Below are positions 46,863 through 57,948 of a DNA stretch of 64,000 nt, piece by piece. A program made the position numbers and the translations under genes. The DNA is from Solanum dulcamara (Eukaryota > Streptophyta > Magnoliopsida > Solanales > Solanaceae). Positions within the stretch are counted from its first letter, which is position 1. The number at the start of each line of letters is the position of its first letter. Below the pieces are notes generated by a model. It was not told where the DNA came from. It did not search any database and saw only the letters and a program-made list of their open reading frames with translations. Where the stretch lies: NCBI RefSeq assembly GCF_947179165.1, contig NC_077247.1, forward strand, positions 9,449,001 to 9,513,000, written 5' to 3'.

Positions 46863-48290
46863 ATGCCAAGGACCAGATCTATGTCTATTGTTAGAGGGGA
46901 GGCAGTTCTCGAAACAATTATTGAGACCCCAGCTAGGGGTAGAGGTAGGGGCTGAGTGAGAGGCCGAAGTCGTGGAGCGGTTGCAGATAGAGGTCGTGCC
47001 CAAGGAGTGGCACCTACTTGAGGTCATGCTAGAAAGACCTCTCTAGAGCCGCAAGTTGAGATTATTGAGGACCAGGTTCCTTTAGAGCCCGCACCACCGT
47101 TGCTTTAGGAGACCTTATTGAGGATGTTGGGTATATTGTAGAGTTTCACTCAGGGTGCTGCAGGCACGCCACAAGATTTATAGACTAGGATTGGAGTACA
47201 GACTCCAAAGCAATATTAGGTCCTAGTGGTTCAGGATTAGGTGGGCCAGCCACCATTGGTTCCCGCACCAACTATTAGTGTGCAGGTTGCTCCAGATATG
47301 GTTATGACTATAGCGGATCAGCAGTGCTATGAAAGGCTTCAGAAGATAAAACTATTTTAGTTCTAAGGGTAAGAGCGAGGATACACATGAGTTTTTGATA
47401 TTGTGTCGTGAGATATTGGAGGCAATAAGCATGGCTAATGCTCGGGGTGTTTGATTTGTTGTACTCCAGCTCTGTGGGTCATCCAGGGAGTAGTAGAGGA
47501 CTTTCATAAGGTCTAGACCAGTTGGATCTCCTCCAATTGAGTGGGGAGTTTTTTCTAGTGCTTTTGAGGATCGCTTTATCCCATGGAGCGTATGGGAGGA
47601 GAGTAGACTGAGATTTGAGAGTTTAACTCAGGGTGGAATGTTAGTTTCTGAGTATGTGACTCATTTTTGCTAGTTGTTGAGGCATGCTACAGTATTGATC
47701 CCAGATGATGCGGAGAGAGTCCGCTGGTTTGTGAAGGGTTTGACCTTCTCTATTCGATCTTATATGTTCAGATCAGCCCATGGGGGGGCTTCTTTCTAGA
47801 CCATTGTGAGCACCGCCAAAGAGGCAGAATTGATGGTTAGAAATGAGTTTAGGGACTCTAAGAGGACCCATATTAGTGGTCAATTTTTAGGTACCTCTTC
47901 TGAAGGTAGAGGTTCATATATGGGCGGCAGTCAGTTTCAGTGCTAGAGGCCTGTTCATGCTTCTATGCCAACAACCAATAGTGGGCAGCTAGTCTGAGGG
48001 TCTTAGAGTTCGGGCCAAGGTGGTTATGGTATTCCATCAGGGTCATCACAATAGTCTTCTATCCCAAGGTCATGTTTTAGCTATGGATAGCCGAGTCATT
48101 TGATGTGCCAATGCCTATTACAAACTCATTTAGGGCCTCAACACATGTATTTAGCAGCTCTAGAGAGAGATTCGGTGCCTCCGGCTAGAGGTCAGGGTAG
48201 AGCTCAGACAGGTAGAGGTGGTAGTGTTATGGTTCCTGAGGTAGGGGTACGGTTTAGGCATGTGGTGGTAGATAAGCTCAGTGCTATGCT
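46863..48290 (+). pseudogene. gag of element E (broken)
   Basis: Starts MPRTRSMSIVRGE and has the Arg-Gly-rich lead (ARGRGRG). Later pieces match Ty3 capsid (FVKGLTFSIRSYMF, AKEAELMVRNEF). A zinc-knuckle remnant near 48071-48112 (SYG, stop, PSHLMCQC) has lost its CCHC pattern. Multiple in-frame stops and frame changes. Confidence 0.8.
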
Positions 48291-48293
48291 TTT

Positions 48294-48674
48294 TTGGGGA
48301 GACCCGAGGCTGAGGCTTCTGATGTGGTCATTACAGGTATTGGCCCAATTTGCCATCGACCTACATATGTGTTATTCGATCCTAGATCTACATTATCCTA
48401 TGTATCTACCTATTTTTCATCTGGACTTGATTTGACTTATGATCGCATGCCCGTGCCTGTACATGTCTCTACACCCATGGGTGAGCCCTTAGTGGTGGAT
48501 CAAGTGTATCGATCTTGTCTTGTTTCTTTAGCTGGGTATGATACTTGGGTAGACATGATTATACTTGGAATAGTAGACTTTGATGTGATATTCGGCATGA
48601 ATTGGTTTTCTCCTTATCGTGCTATTCTTGATTGTTATGCTAAGACTATGACTTTAGGATACCGGGTGTTTTGA
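48294..48674 (+). pseudogene. Aspartic protease of element E (catalytic motif altered)
   Basis: Open 126-codon frame with VLFDPRSTLSYVSTYF and VDFDVIFGMNWFSPYRAILDC. The catalytic D-S/P-G motif reads D-P-R, so the Gly after the catalytic Asp is lost; the enzyme is expected to be dead. Confidence 0.8.
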
Positions 48675-48799
48675 GGATCGAGTGGAAGGGCACTAGTGGT
48701 TCCTATCCTAGTAAGGTCATCTTCTATATGCATTCCCATAGATTGATTGATAGAGGGTGTATGTCCTATTTGGCTTTTATTTGGGACACTAGTACTGAG

Positions 48800-49460
48800 G
48801 TACCTCCCATGGAGTCTATTCCCATAGTTAAGGAGTTCGCCAATGTGTTTTCTACTAATTTTTCAAGAGTTCCTCCGGATAGGGATATTGACTTTGCTAT
48901 TGACTTGGAGCTGAGCACTAAACTCATCTCTATTCCACCTTATCGCATGGCTCCGATAGAGTTAAAAGACCAATTACAGGATCTGTTGAGTAAGGGGTTT
49001 ATTCACCCTAGTGTGTCATCTTGAGGTGAATCAGTTCTGTTTGTGAAGAAGAAGGATGGGTCTATAAGGATGTGCATCGATTATAGACAGTTGAACAAGG
49101 TGATAGTTAAGAAAAAATATCCTCTTTATCGTATTGATGATTTATTTGATCAGCTTTAAGGAGCGGCCTTGTTCTCCAAGATAGATTTGAGATTCGGGAA
49201 TCATCAGTTGAGAATTAGACCATCAGATATTCCTAAGACTGCTTTCTAGACTTGTTACAACCATTATGAGTTTTTAGTTATGTCATTTGGGCTGACCAAT
49301 GCCCCAACAACGTTCATGGAGTTGATGAATGGGGTGTTTAGGCCGTATCTAGACTCCTTTGTGATTATTTTCATTGATGATATCTTAGTGTACTCCTAGA
49401 TAGAGGAGGATCATTCTAGTCATTTGAGATTGGGGCTTTAGAAGTTGAGGGAGCAAAGTT
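48800..49460 (+). pseudogene. Reverse transcriptase of element E (stops)
   Basis: Recognisable RT blocks: IPPYRMAPIELKDQLQDLL, GFIHPSVSS then stop, [27 protein letters not shown] then stop, [20 protein letters not shown], and [11 protein letters not shown] (catalytic YxDD in FIDD form). At least four in-frame stops replace Gln or Trp codons. Confidence 0.88.
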
Positions 49461-50150
49461 GTATGCCAAGTTCTCCAAATGTGAATTTTGTCTTGATTCC
49501 GTGGCATTTCTAGGGCATGTGGTGTCCAAGGAGGGTATTAGGGTGGATCTGGCCAAGATTGAGACAGTTAGAGGTTGGACTAGGCCTACTTCCCCCATTG
49601 AGATTCAAAGTTTTGTAAGTTTGGTTGGATATTGCCGACGCTTTGTGCAGGGATTCTCTACTATTACAGCCCCATTGACTAGAATGACTCAAAAGGCGAT
49701 AGACTTTCATTGGTCTGATAAGTGTGAGGCGAGCTTCCAAAAGCATAAGATCTTGTTGACTTTAGCTCCTGTTTTGACCTTTCCCAAGGAGGGTGTGGAC
49801 TTCTCCATGTATTGTGATACTTCAGGTGTCGGTTTGGGGGGAGTTTTGATGCAGAAAGGAAAGGTAGTTGCCTATGCGTCTAGATAATTGAAGGCGCATG
49901 AGAAGACTACCCTACCCATGATCTAGAGTTAGTGATGGTGGTCTTTGTGTTGAAGCTATGACGTCATTACTTATATGGTATGCATTGTGAATTTACTGAT
50001 CATCAGAGTCTTCAATACATCTTCAATTAGAGGGATCTAAATTTGAGACAACGTAGATGGCTTGAGCTACTGAAGAACTATGACATGACTATCTTGTATC
50101 ACCCCACGAAGGCCAATGTAGTGGTTGATGCTTTGAGTAAGAAAGCTCCT
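49459..50150 (+). pseudogene. RT connection and RNase H of element E
   Basis: Open frame 49459-49887 with YAKFSKCEFCLDSVAFLGHV, SLVGYCRRFVQGF and the RNase H start MYCDTSGVGLGGVLMQ, where the Asp of YCDTS is catalytic. The domain continues past a stop to [15 protein letters not shown] near 50100-50150. Confidence 0.85.
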
Positions 50151-50399
50151 TGTATGGGGAGTCTCGCAATGATTAGTGTTGACAGGAAACCCTTGGCTAG
50201 AGATGTTTAGAGGTTAGGCAACAACTTTTTTCAATTGCGAGTTTCGAGGAGAGTAGAGGATTTATTACTTTTATTGAGGCCCGCTCTTCCTTAGTTGAAT
50301 AGATTTAGGAAAGGCAGTTTGATGATGAAAAACTTTGTCTCATCCAAGACAAGGTCTTGAGCGGTGAAGACGAGTAGGCTAGACTTGATTCAAAGGGTG

Positions 50400-51787
50400 T
50401 CTTGAGGATTAGGGGTCGGATTTGTATGCCCAAGGTGGGAAACTTGATCAGATTGATACTAGAGAAGGCTCAATATTCTCGATATTCTATTCATCCGAGT
50501 GGGGAAAGATGTATAATGACCTTAGCCTGTATTATTGGTGGTATGGGATGAAGAGGGACATCGCAGAGTTTATGTCTAAGTATTTGACGTATTAACAGGT
50601 CAAATGTAAGCACCAGCATCCTAGAGGTGTGAGTTAGAGGATACCCATTCCTACTTGGAAGTGGGAGAGGATCACCATGGACTTTGCTGTAGATTTGCCT
50701 CCCACCATGGCTGGTTATGATTCTATATAGGTGGTGGTCGACAGACTGACCAAGTCTGCTAATTTTATTCCAGTTAAGGTGAAGTACATGGTTGACAGAC
50801 TAGCTTAGTTATATATCAGTCAGATCGTTCAGCTTCATGAAGTTCCAATATCCATTGTTTCGTATCGGTGTTCAGTGTTTACTTTGCACTTTTGGCAGGC
50901 TTTACAGGAGGGCCTGGGCACTAGGCTTGATATGAGTACAACTTTTCACCCACAGACTAATGACTAGTCCGAGCGGACGATTCAGGTGTTGGAAGATATG
51001 CTCTGAGCTTGTGTTATTGATTTTGGTGATAGGTGAGATCAATATTTGCCCTTAGTAGAGTTTTCCTACGACAATAATTATCATTTCAGCATTCAGTTGG
51101 CCCTATTCAAGGCTTTGTATGGTAGGCAGTGTCGATCTCCTATTAGGTAGTTCGATTCAGCTAAGATGGACTCTTTACATACGGACTTGCTTAGAGATGC
51201 CATAGAGCAGGTTCAGATTATCCAAGGTAGGCCCTTGACAACCCAGAGTAGGCAAAAGAGTTGTGCGGATAGAAGGGTTCGACCATTGGAGTTCATGGAG
51301 GGTGACCATGTTTGGCTCCGAGTGTTGTCCATGAAGGGCGTGATGTGCTTCGAAAAAAAAGGCAAGTTTAGCCCTCGGTTTATTGGTCCATTTGAGATTT
51401 TGGGGCGAGTTGGAGAGGTGGCTTACAGATTGGATTTGCCACCTAACTTATCAGTGGTACATCTTGTGTTTCTATTTCCATGCTCCAGAAGTATGTGCCA
51501 GATGAGTCTCATGTATTATCTCTTGACACGGTAGAGTTGGGTACAGATTTGACTTTTGAGAAAGAGCCCATAGCCATACTTTATAGACAAGTTCGTAAGC
51601 TTAGGACCAAGGAGATAGCTTCAGTGAAGGTATAGTGGAGGCACTTCTTAGTCGGAGAGGCGACTTGGGAGTCGGAGGACGACATGCAGACCCTATATCC
51701 ACAGCTTTTTGAGGCTTCAGGTACCTTTTTTTACTTTATGTTCAAGGACGAACATGGTTTCTAGTGGTGGATGATGTAATGAGATGA
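50400..51787 (+). pseudogene. Integrase with chromodomain-like tail, element E
   Basis: Integrase core pieces: TWKWERITMDFAVDLP (catalytic Asp region), [46 protein letters not shown]. The GPY/F-like segment is in 51166-51534 (FSPRFIGPFEILGRVGEVAY, HLVFLFP). The last part (about 51590-51720: ILYRQVRKLRTKEIAS, ATWESEDDMQTLYPQLFE) fits the C-terminal chromodomain of chromoviruses. A weak polypurine tract AGTGGTGGA (about 51763) precedes the 3' LTR. Confidence 0.82.
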
Positions 51788-54287
51788 TGTAATGACCCTG
51801 AAGGTTATTTTGGGAAATTTTTGTAAAAAGACTGTTTTACCCTTCCTATAGTTTCCTCGAGTCATATTTGATTGATATCTGATATCGGTTTCGTAGTTTT
51901 TCTTGAAAAGTTGAGAGTTTTGGTAAACTTTGAGTTTTAGAGGTTTAGAATGACTCAAAAGTTGTATTTGAGATCATTTAGAGTTTTGAGTTTCGAAATA
52001 GAATTCCGTTGATTCCATTAGTTTTAAAATATTAAAATTGGTCTAAGAGAGTTGACGGAATCAAATTTGGGGTCACATCGTGGGTTTGAGGAGTTAAATT
52101 GAAATATTTGAGTTTTTCGCCATATGTTTGACTTTGGTCAATATTTTGGGATTGGATGTTCGAACTTGAATTTCGACGACTCTGTTAGATTCGGAGGTTG
52201 AATTTAGACCTAGGAAGAATTTCTGTGTATTTTTCAGATCTCCAAGGGTGTTTTGGTTATTTGACGCATAAAGTTGGTTTTGTTACCACTTTTTGGTTTT
52301 CTAGTCAAGGAGACCTCGAAATCGAATTTCAATGGTTTCGTTGAGTTCGAAATGTCGAATTTAGTAGGCTGCATATATGGTTTGTGTATACGGGATTCCG
52401 ATCGAATCTCGAGGGTCATTCAGAGATTTTGAGACTTGAACTAATTTTTGGTTTTGCATTGTTCTGGTGCCTGACGCAAATCTCTTCGTGATCACAAAGA
52501 GTATTGGTCGTGATCGCGTGGTTGACCCATTCAATTCTTCGCGATCACATGAAGCTAGTCGCGTTCGCGAGGGTCACTTTAATGAAGTTTACCTGTTAAC
52601 TCTCCGCGATCGCGAGAATTTGTCATCGCGATCGCAAAGGGTTATAAACCCCTGAAACAGTGTTTCCTTCAAAAAGACAAGAAAGATCATTTTAACTCCA
52701 TTTTTAAACTTAGAGCTCGGTATGGATAATTTTTGAAGAAGATTTCTCATGAAAACTTCGCGGGTAAGTTGTTTTGACTCATTTCTACCATTACCCATTG
52801 ATTATTTTGGATTTCTAGCATGAAATTGAGGTTTTTGAGATGGAGAAATTGGGTTTTCCAAAACTTGATTAGTTTCAATGTTTTGAAGATTGTGAGCTCA
52901 TTTTAAGTCTAAATCTACTTCCATTTTCGCTAGTAAATTTCAAATACCTTGAGTAGGTAGTTCATGTAAAAGTTTTTGGAATTTTCTTCTCATTTTCGGA
53001 ATCGAATTTGCATAGATTATGGTGATTTGGAGTGCATTCGAAAGGGAAAGGCTCACATGGATTGATCGATCACGTATTAGTTAAGGCAAGTAGACTCTTA
53101 AAACTCTATGAATCTCTTAGAATTTTCGAATATCCTATTGTATATGTGTTGGGCGTAATGGGGATGAGGTTACTTTTTTAACTGTGATGTGAACTAATCT
53201 AAAATGAATTGACGTGGTTAATAAAAGATAATGTGTGATATTGTTGAGTATTGAATATTACAAGTCGTAATCTAGATATCTGTGTATTTGATGAAATACT
53301 TGATAGTCTAATTATGATTGCAGTTTGTCTAAATTGATTATTCCTCATTACTCGTGTGAGCATGTTGATTGCATTGGTTGTGAAAAACTATGATGAGAGG
53401 TATATAATTGTGAGACTGAGGTCATTTTCGGCCAGAGATATGATATGGACGAGGTTATTTTCGATGAAAGATTGATAGATCGAGGTCATTTCTAACGGAA
53501 TTATATTATCGAGGTCATTTTTGGTAAGGTTATGGGACCGAGGTCATTTCCTGTCAGTGATTATGATACCAAGGTCATTTTCGGTCAGAGTTTGTTATGC
53601 CGAGGTCTTTGCCGGCAATTGCACTCATGCATGATCATTGAATGTGCATATATATATTTTATATATCTGTATTGGCAGTTTGATGTCTATTAGTGACTTA
53701 CGAGTATTTGTACGATATATCTTGTGATATTGAGCTGTGATCTTAACCTTATTGAACTATATAGTATGAACTGTTAGGTTGAGCTGATTTCTATACAGGT
53801 TGTAGTCTGGAGGTTTGGTTGGGTTGGAAAAGGAGTTCGTGTATTTTATTAGATTTACTTAGTTTTTCTGGTTAGCTTGCTGGGTACCGCATTGTTTGGT
53901 TCTCACCCTTGCTTCTACACTTGTGTAGGTTCTGAGCCTGGACTTTGATTGCTATCTCCTTCTGATCATTCGAGGCTTCCAGGATTTTTGGGAGAGGTTG
54001 CTATTGGCATTCAACATACTCTCAGATTTCGTGTACTTTAATGCTTTACTCTATTTGAGAGTTGAATACATATTGAGACTTGTATTTCATTTCAGTTTTG
54101 TTCTCTTTAGCGGCTTGTAAATGTGACAACCAATCTTTTGGAGTATTTAAATTGACAGACTTCTGCTTTTGTTTATTATTTACTTATTTAGACTGTTTCT
54201 GCTTCATTTATCGAAATATTAGATTTTAGGCTGACTTGTCTGGTGGGAAAGGACAAGTGCCATCACACCCAAATTCGGGTCGTGATA
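51788..54287 (+). mobile_element. 3' LTR of element E
   Basis: 2500 bp, TGTAATGACCCTGAAGG to GGGTCGTGATA; the terminal CA has become TA. It is shorter than the 5' LTR by 178 bp because of fewer minisatellite units (53415-53612, seven copies) and a gap near 53000. Confidence 0.92.
53415..53612. repeat. GAGGTCATT minisatellite in 3' LTR, 7 copies
   Basis: Same repeat family as 45726-46005 in the 5' LTR but three units fewer. Confidence 0.88.
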
Positions 54288-54463
54288 AGAGACTATATGA
54301 AAAATGTTGTATTTATACATTTATTTCATAAAAAAGAATAATTATTGTCATATCTTAACTCACAAATTAATGTTTTTTAAATCGTGAGAAATCTATGTTT
54401 AGAGCTTGATATTTTAAGGTATAATAATATTATACAATAAGTAATTATTTAGGGAATGTTATA

Positions 54464-55091
54464 GGGAAAATTATGCGGTATGGCAAACCTTACTACTATA
54501 TTACGCATTTAGGGTATAGTTTAAAATAATTATGGCTCGCAGCAAATATATTTACGTAGTATGGCAAATCTTGCTTCCAGATATACAATATATATGTATA
54601 TCAGTTACTATTATACAATTTTTCTGACAAATATACATATATAGTTCGCCTCTGTGAATCTCGCTCGCCTCTCTTCTCCCTCTCTCGATTTTGCTCGCCT
54701 CTCTCCTCCTTTCTCTCAATCTCGCTGCCAGATATACAAATACATATGTATACCAGTTACATATATACAAATTTTTTATAATATACATTTATAATTCAAC
54801 AGATATATATATACAATTCGCCTCTAGCTCGCCTTTATCCTCCCTCTCTCGATCTCGCTTGTCTCTCTCCTTATCTCTCTCAATCTCGCTTGTCAGATAT
54901 ATAAATACACATATATGCCAGTGTTTGTATATTTCGGTATACAAATAATTCATGGGTATAACATTTGTATAATTCGCTTTGGCTCTTGTATAATTCGCTA
55001 CAACATTTGTATAATGGCAAATTTATGTTTGCCATTATAAATAATTAGAGAAACTATATGCTTAAAGGTTTGCCATATTTGAAAATTCCCC
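54464..55091. mobile_element. MULE-type MITE with internal tandem repeats
   Basis: 628 bp. The inverted ends share TATGGCAAACCTT and a GGGAAAATT/GGGGAATTTT tip. Flanks AATGTTATA (54455-54463) and AATATTATA (55092-55100) fit a 9-bp duplication with one change, typical of Mutator-like elements. Inside, about three copies of a 150-166-bp unit (marks at 54575, 54727 and 54893) alternate CAGATATACAAAT-type and CTCGCTCGCCTCTCTCC-type sequence. Confidence 0.65.
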
Positions 55092-55690
55092 AATATTATA
55101 CTATTATGCATGAATCCCTTATTTCAAGACATTTTTGTTTAACAATTCTTTTTTCATTACTTTTGAGACATAATCTTATGACGTGAGAGCATAAAAGTTA
55201 AAATTTCATTCTTAATTTGTCATTGAATCTGTAGTGTCATAGTTTTAGATTCACAATTAAATATTTATACATATTAAATAGATTTTCTAATAGAAATACA
55301 AGATCTAAATAAAATTATTTGGTGCATCTGAACACATACATAATGCTCTCTCTCCGCTGATGTGTGGGATGTTTTCTTTGAGAAGGGTGGGATACCATTA
55401 TCTATCTAGCCCAATGAGCAATTTTATCTCACATTAATCGTGTAGAGTTTTATATCATAAATGAAATAATTAATTTATTCATTATACATATATAAGTTAG
55501 TAATGTAAAGTGTTATGCTACAAATCAAACGTTATATAGGTTTTTTTAAAAATAATTAAATTAATAGTAGAAACAAGGACTAGATTATTTATGGAATTTT
55601 TAAGTAAATGAATTCTTTTAGATTAATAATTACCCATTTTAGGGTATCTTTTTTTATTACAGTCTAAAATATATTTATCTTAATTAATAA
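55092..55690. other. AT-rich spacer
   Basis: No gene or repeat that I can name. Confidence 0.5.
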
Positions 55691-55756
55691 CTAAAATTAT
55701 TCCATTACCCCCCCTCTTTCTCTTTCTACTTCTGTCTCTCCTCCTTTTTTTGTTCA

Positions 55757-55802
<46 letters not shown>

Positions 55803-56760
55803 TTTAAAAATAATAATTAGTTATTCTAATTTAAAATTAATTTAAATAGTACCAAAATATTTGAAATTCACATATAAAACTTATAATATATTTGTATTAA
55901 AAATATTTTAATTATATATTCACCACATACGTTGAAAGATGAATATAATATGTATCATATATTGATTTCAAAATGTATTATAATTCTTATTTATTTTTTC
56001 TCTTATTAATAGTGCTAAAATATATTATTGTATTAAAAATATTTTAGTTATATATTCACCACATGCATTGAAATATGCCTATAATATATTAAATTCAAAA
56101 TCTGTTATAATTATTCTTTTATTTTTTCTCTTATTAACAGAATATATTATTGTATTAATAATATTTTAATAATATATTTATTCATCACGTGCATTGAAAC
56201 ATGCCTATAATATGTATAATATATTGAATTCAAAATATATTACAATTGGAATTCAATATTACATTGCTATGAATTTGATTGTTGTTATTTCAAAAAATAT
56301 AATACATTTCTAACAACGTAAATTAATTGAATAGTACTGGAATATTTGAAATTCACACATAATACTTATAATATATTTGTATTAAAAATATTTTAGTTAT
56401 ATATTCATCACGTGCATTGAAACATGCCTATAATATATTGAATTCAAAATGTATTACATTATCATTTATATTTATTTCTTTTATTGTGCTAGAAATGCAT
56501 TATATATGTATTTACACAAAAATTATCTAATTTAAAAAGTAGTAAAAACATCATTTCTGTAATATTCAATCAAAAATTAAGTTTTAAATTAGGATAATTA
56601 ATTATTATTTTTAAAAGAGGGAGAAAGAGAAAAAGAAAGATAAAAAATGGACGGGAAAAAAAGAAGAAAAAAATGGATATAAAAAAAAGAGAAGGAGAGA
56701 GAGGGAGGACGAAAGAGAAGGGTGTTTTTTTTTCTATTTCATGTAAGAAAAGTATTGCCA
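55690..56760. repeat. Fold-back AT-rich repeat with purine/pyrimidine arms
   Basis: The left arm (55710-55850) is pyrimidine-rich, including a CT microsatellite at about 55760-55797, then TTTTAAAAATAATAATTA. The right arm (56570-56730) is its imperfect reverse complement, with purine-rich GAGAAAGAGAAAAAG. The core (55855-56500) has about four copies of a 130-180-bp AT-rich unit containing CACGTGCATTGAAACATGCC. Likely a fold-back or long-TIR transposon relic. Confidence 0.6.
55760..55797. repeat. (CT)n microsatellite
   Basis: About 18 CT dinucleotides with one interruption, in the left arm of the fold-back repeat. Confidence 0.9.
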
Positions 56761-57002
56761 TTTTTGGTAAAGGTAAAATATGTACTAAAATTCATAATTA
56801 ATGCTATATAATATATTATTTAAGTAATTGGTCCATTTTTTATTACAATTCAAAACAACAACAACAACCTAATACAGCCAAAGCATAAAAGAAAAAGTAA
56901 AAGGTTGGTCCAATCGGATCAGTCCTTACAAAGTGTATTTGGGCCAAATGGGTCAAAATTAACTCCAAATCTACCATGGAAGGTAGAAAGTCATTTCTAT
57001 CG

Positions 57003-57948
57003 TTTTCACGACCCAATTTCTCTAGCCGTGATGGCATCTGCTAACACCCACTAGCAGGTAAGCCTAACCCTTAAACCTTAGCCCAAAATCAGAGGCAATG
57101 AGCTATCAAGCGGAAGATTAATAAATAAAAATGAAAAGTAGGTACTAATGAGAAGAAAGAGGACACTGAAAAAAAAAAAGAAATAAAGAGGACACTGAAA
57201 AAACAAAAGAAACCACCCAAGACCTGACATCAGTCAGTAATCGAGCATTTAAATCAAAACAGAAGTACAAGGCTTTTACAATACATTATGAGTACAAACA
57301 GTCTTCAAAATCAAGTAAAGACTAGTCCTAATCTGGCATGGATGGAAATCGACAACTCCGAACGCCAGGAGCTCACCAAATCTCTGAGTCAGAAGTTGCT
57401 CCGCACTAGTCCAAATCAACAATGATAAATCGTACTATGATATGTAGAGGGCAAAAAATTAGTATGAGTACCAAATGAATGATACTCAGTAGGCATGAAC
57501 CGACTGATCTCTACAGATAAAGCAAATATAATTAACATATAATTAGGTAAATACTGCACAAGTAACTAATTAGGATTATCACAATAATGACAGAAAAATA
57601 AGGCAAGAAGACTGGATACATAGATAAAGGAATAGAGTCAAAGAAGGCACCTGAAATGCAACCAACAACCTATTAATGGGAAGAAGGCATCATAGGAGTC
57701 TACTAATGAAAATACAGTGATAATTGACAACTCTAACCCATAATCACCTAGGAACTATTTCGACTGAGCCAACAACAATTACCAACCATAATCCAACTTA
57801 ATTTCCACATAAACCATCTATCATTAAACCAAAGGTACCAACTACAAGTACAACGAGAGATAAGAGCAAGTATAATCAGATAATAATCGATCAGACGCCC
57901 ATACCCCCGAAAGGTACAAATAATAACAAATAGATCCCTGGCCCCTAT
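57003..57948 (-). mobile_element. LTR-like block F, interrupted by LTR B2
   Basis: Starts TTTCACGACCCAATTTC, the reverse complement of an LTR 3' end of the GGGTCGTGA type. It runs to the insertion point of B2 and may continue at 61156-61382. No coding. Family not identified. Confidence 0.4.

Larger units (their letters stand above)
44002..54287 (+). mobile_element. Complete Ty3 chromovirus E (inactive)
   Basis: 10,286-bp element bounded by a perfect 5-bp duplication AGAGA (43997-44001 and 54288-54292). Order: 5' LTR, PBS, gag, protease, RT, RNase H, integrase, chromodomain-like tail, 3' LTR. The domain order with integrase last is Ty3/Gypsy. Many stops and frameshifts across pol and clear LTR divergence show an old, non-autonomous insertion. 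Confidence 0.93.

Noticed and set aside
48100..48435. 111-codon frame at the gag/protease junction as an independent gene
   Set aside because: It is gag sequence of element E shifted out of frame, partly overlapping the protease frame.
56843..57037. 64-codon minus-strand frame
   Set aside because: Covers an AAC repeat and an LTR end; no protein-like features.
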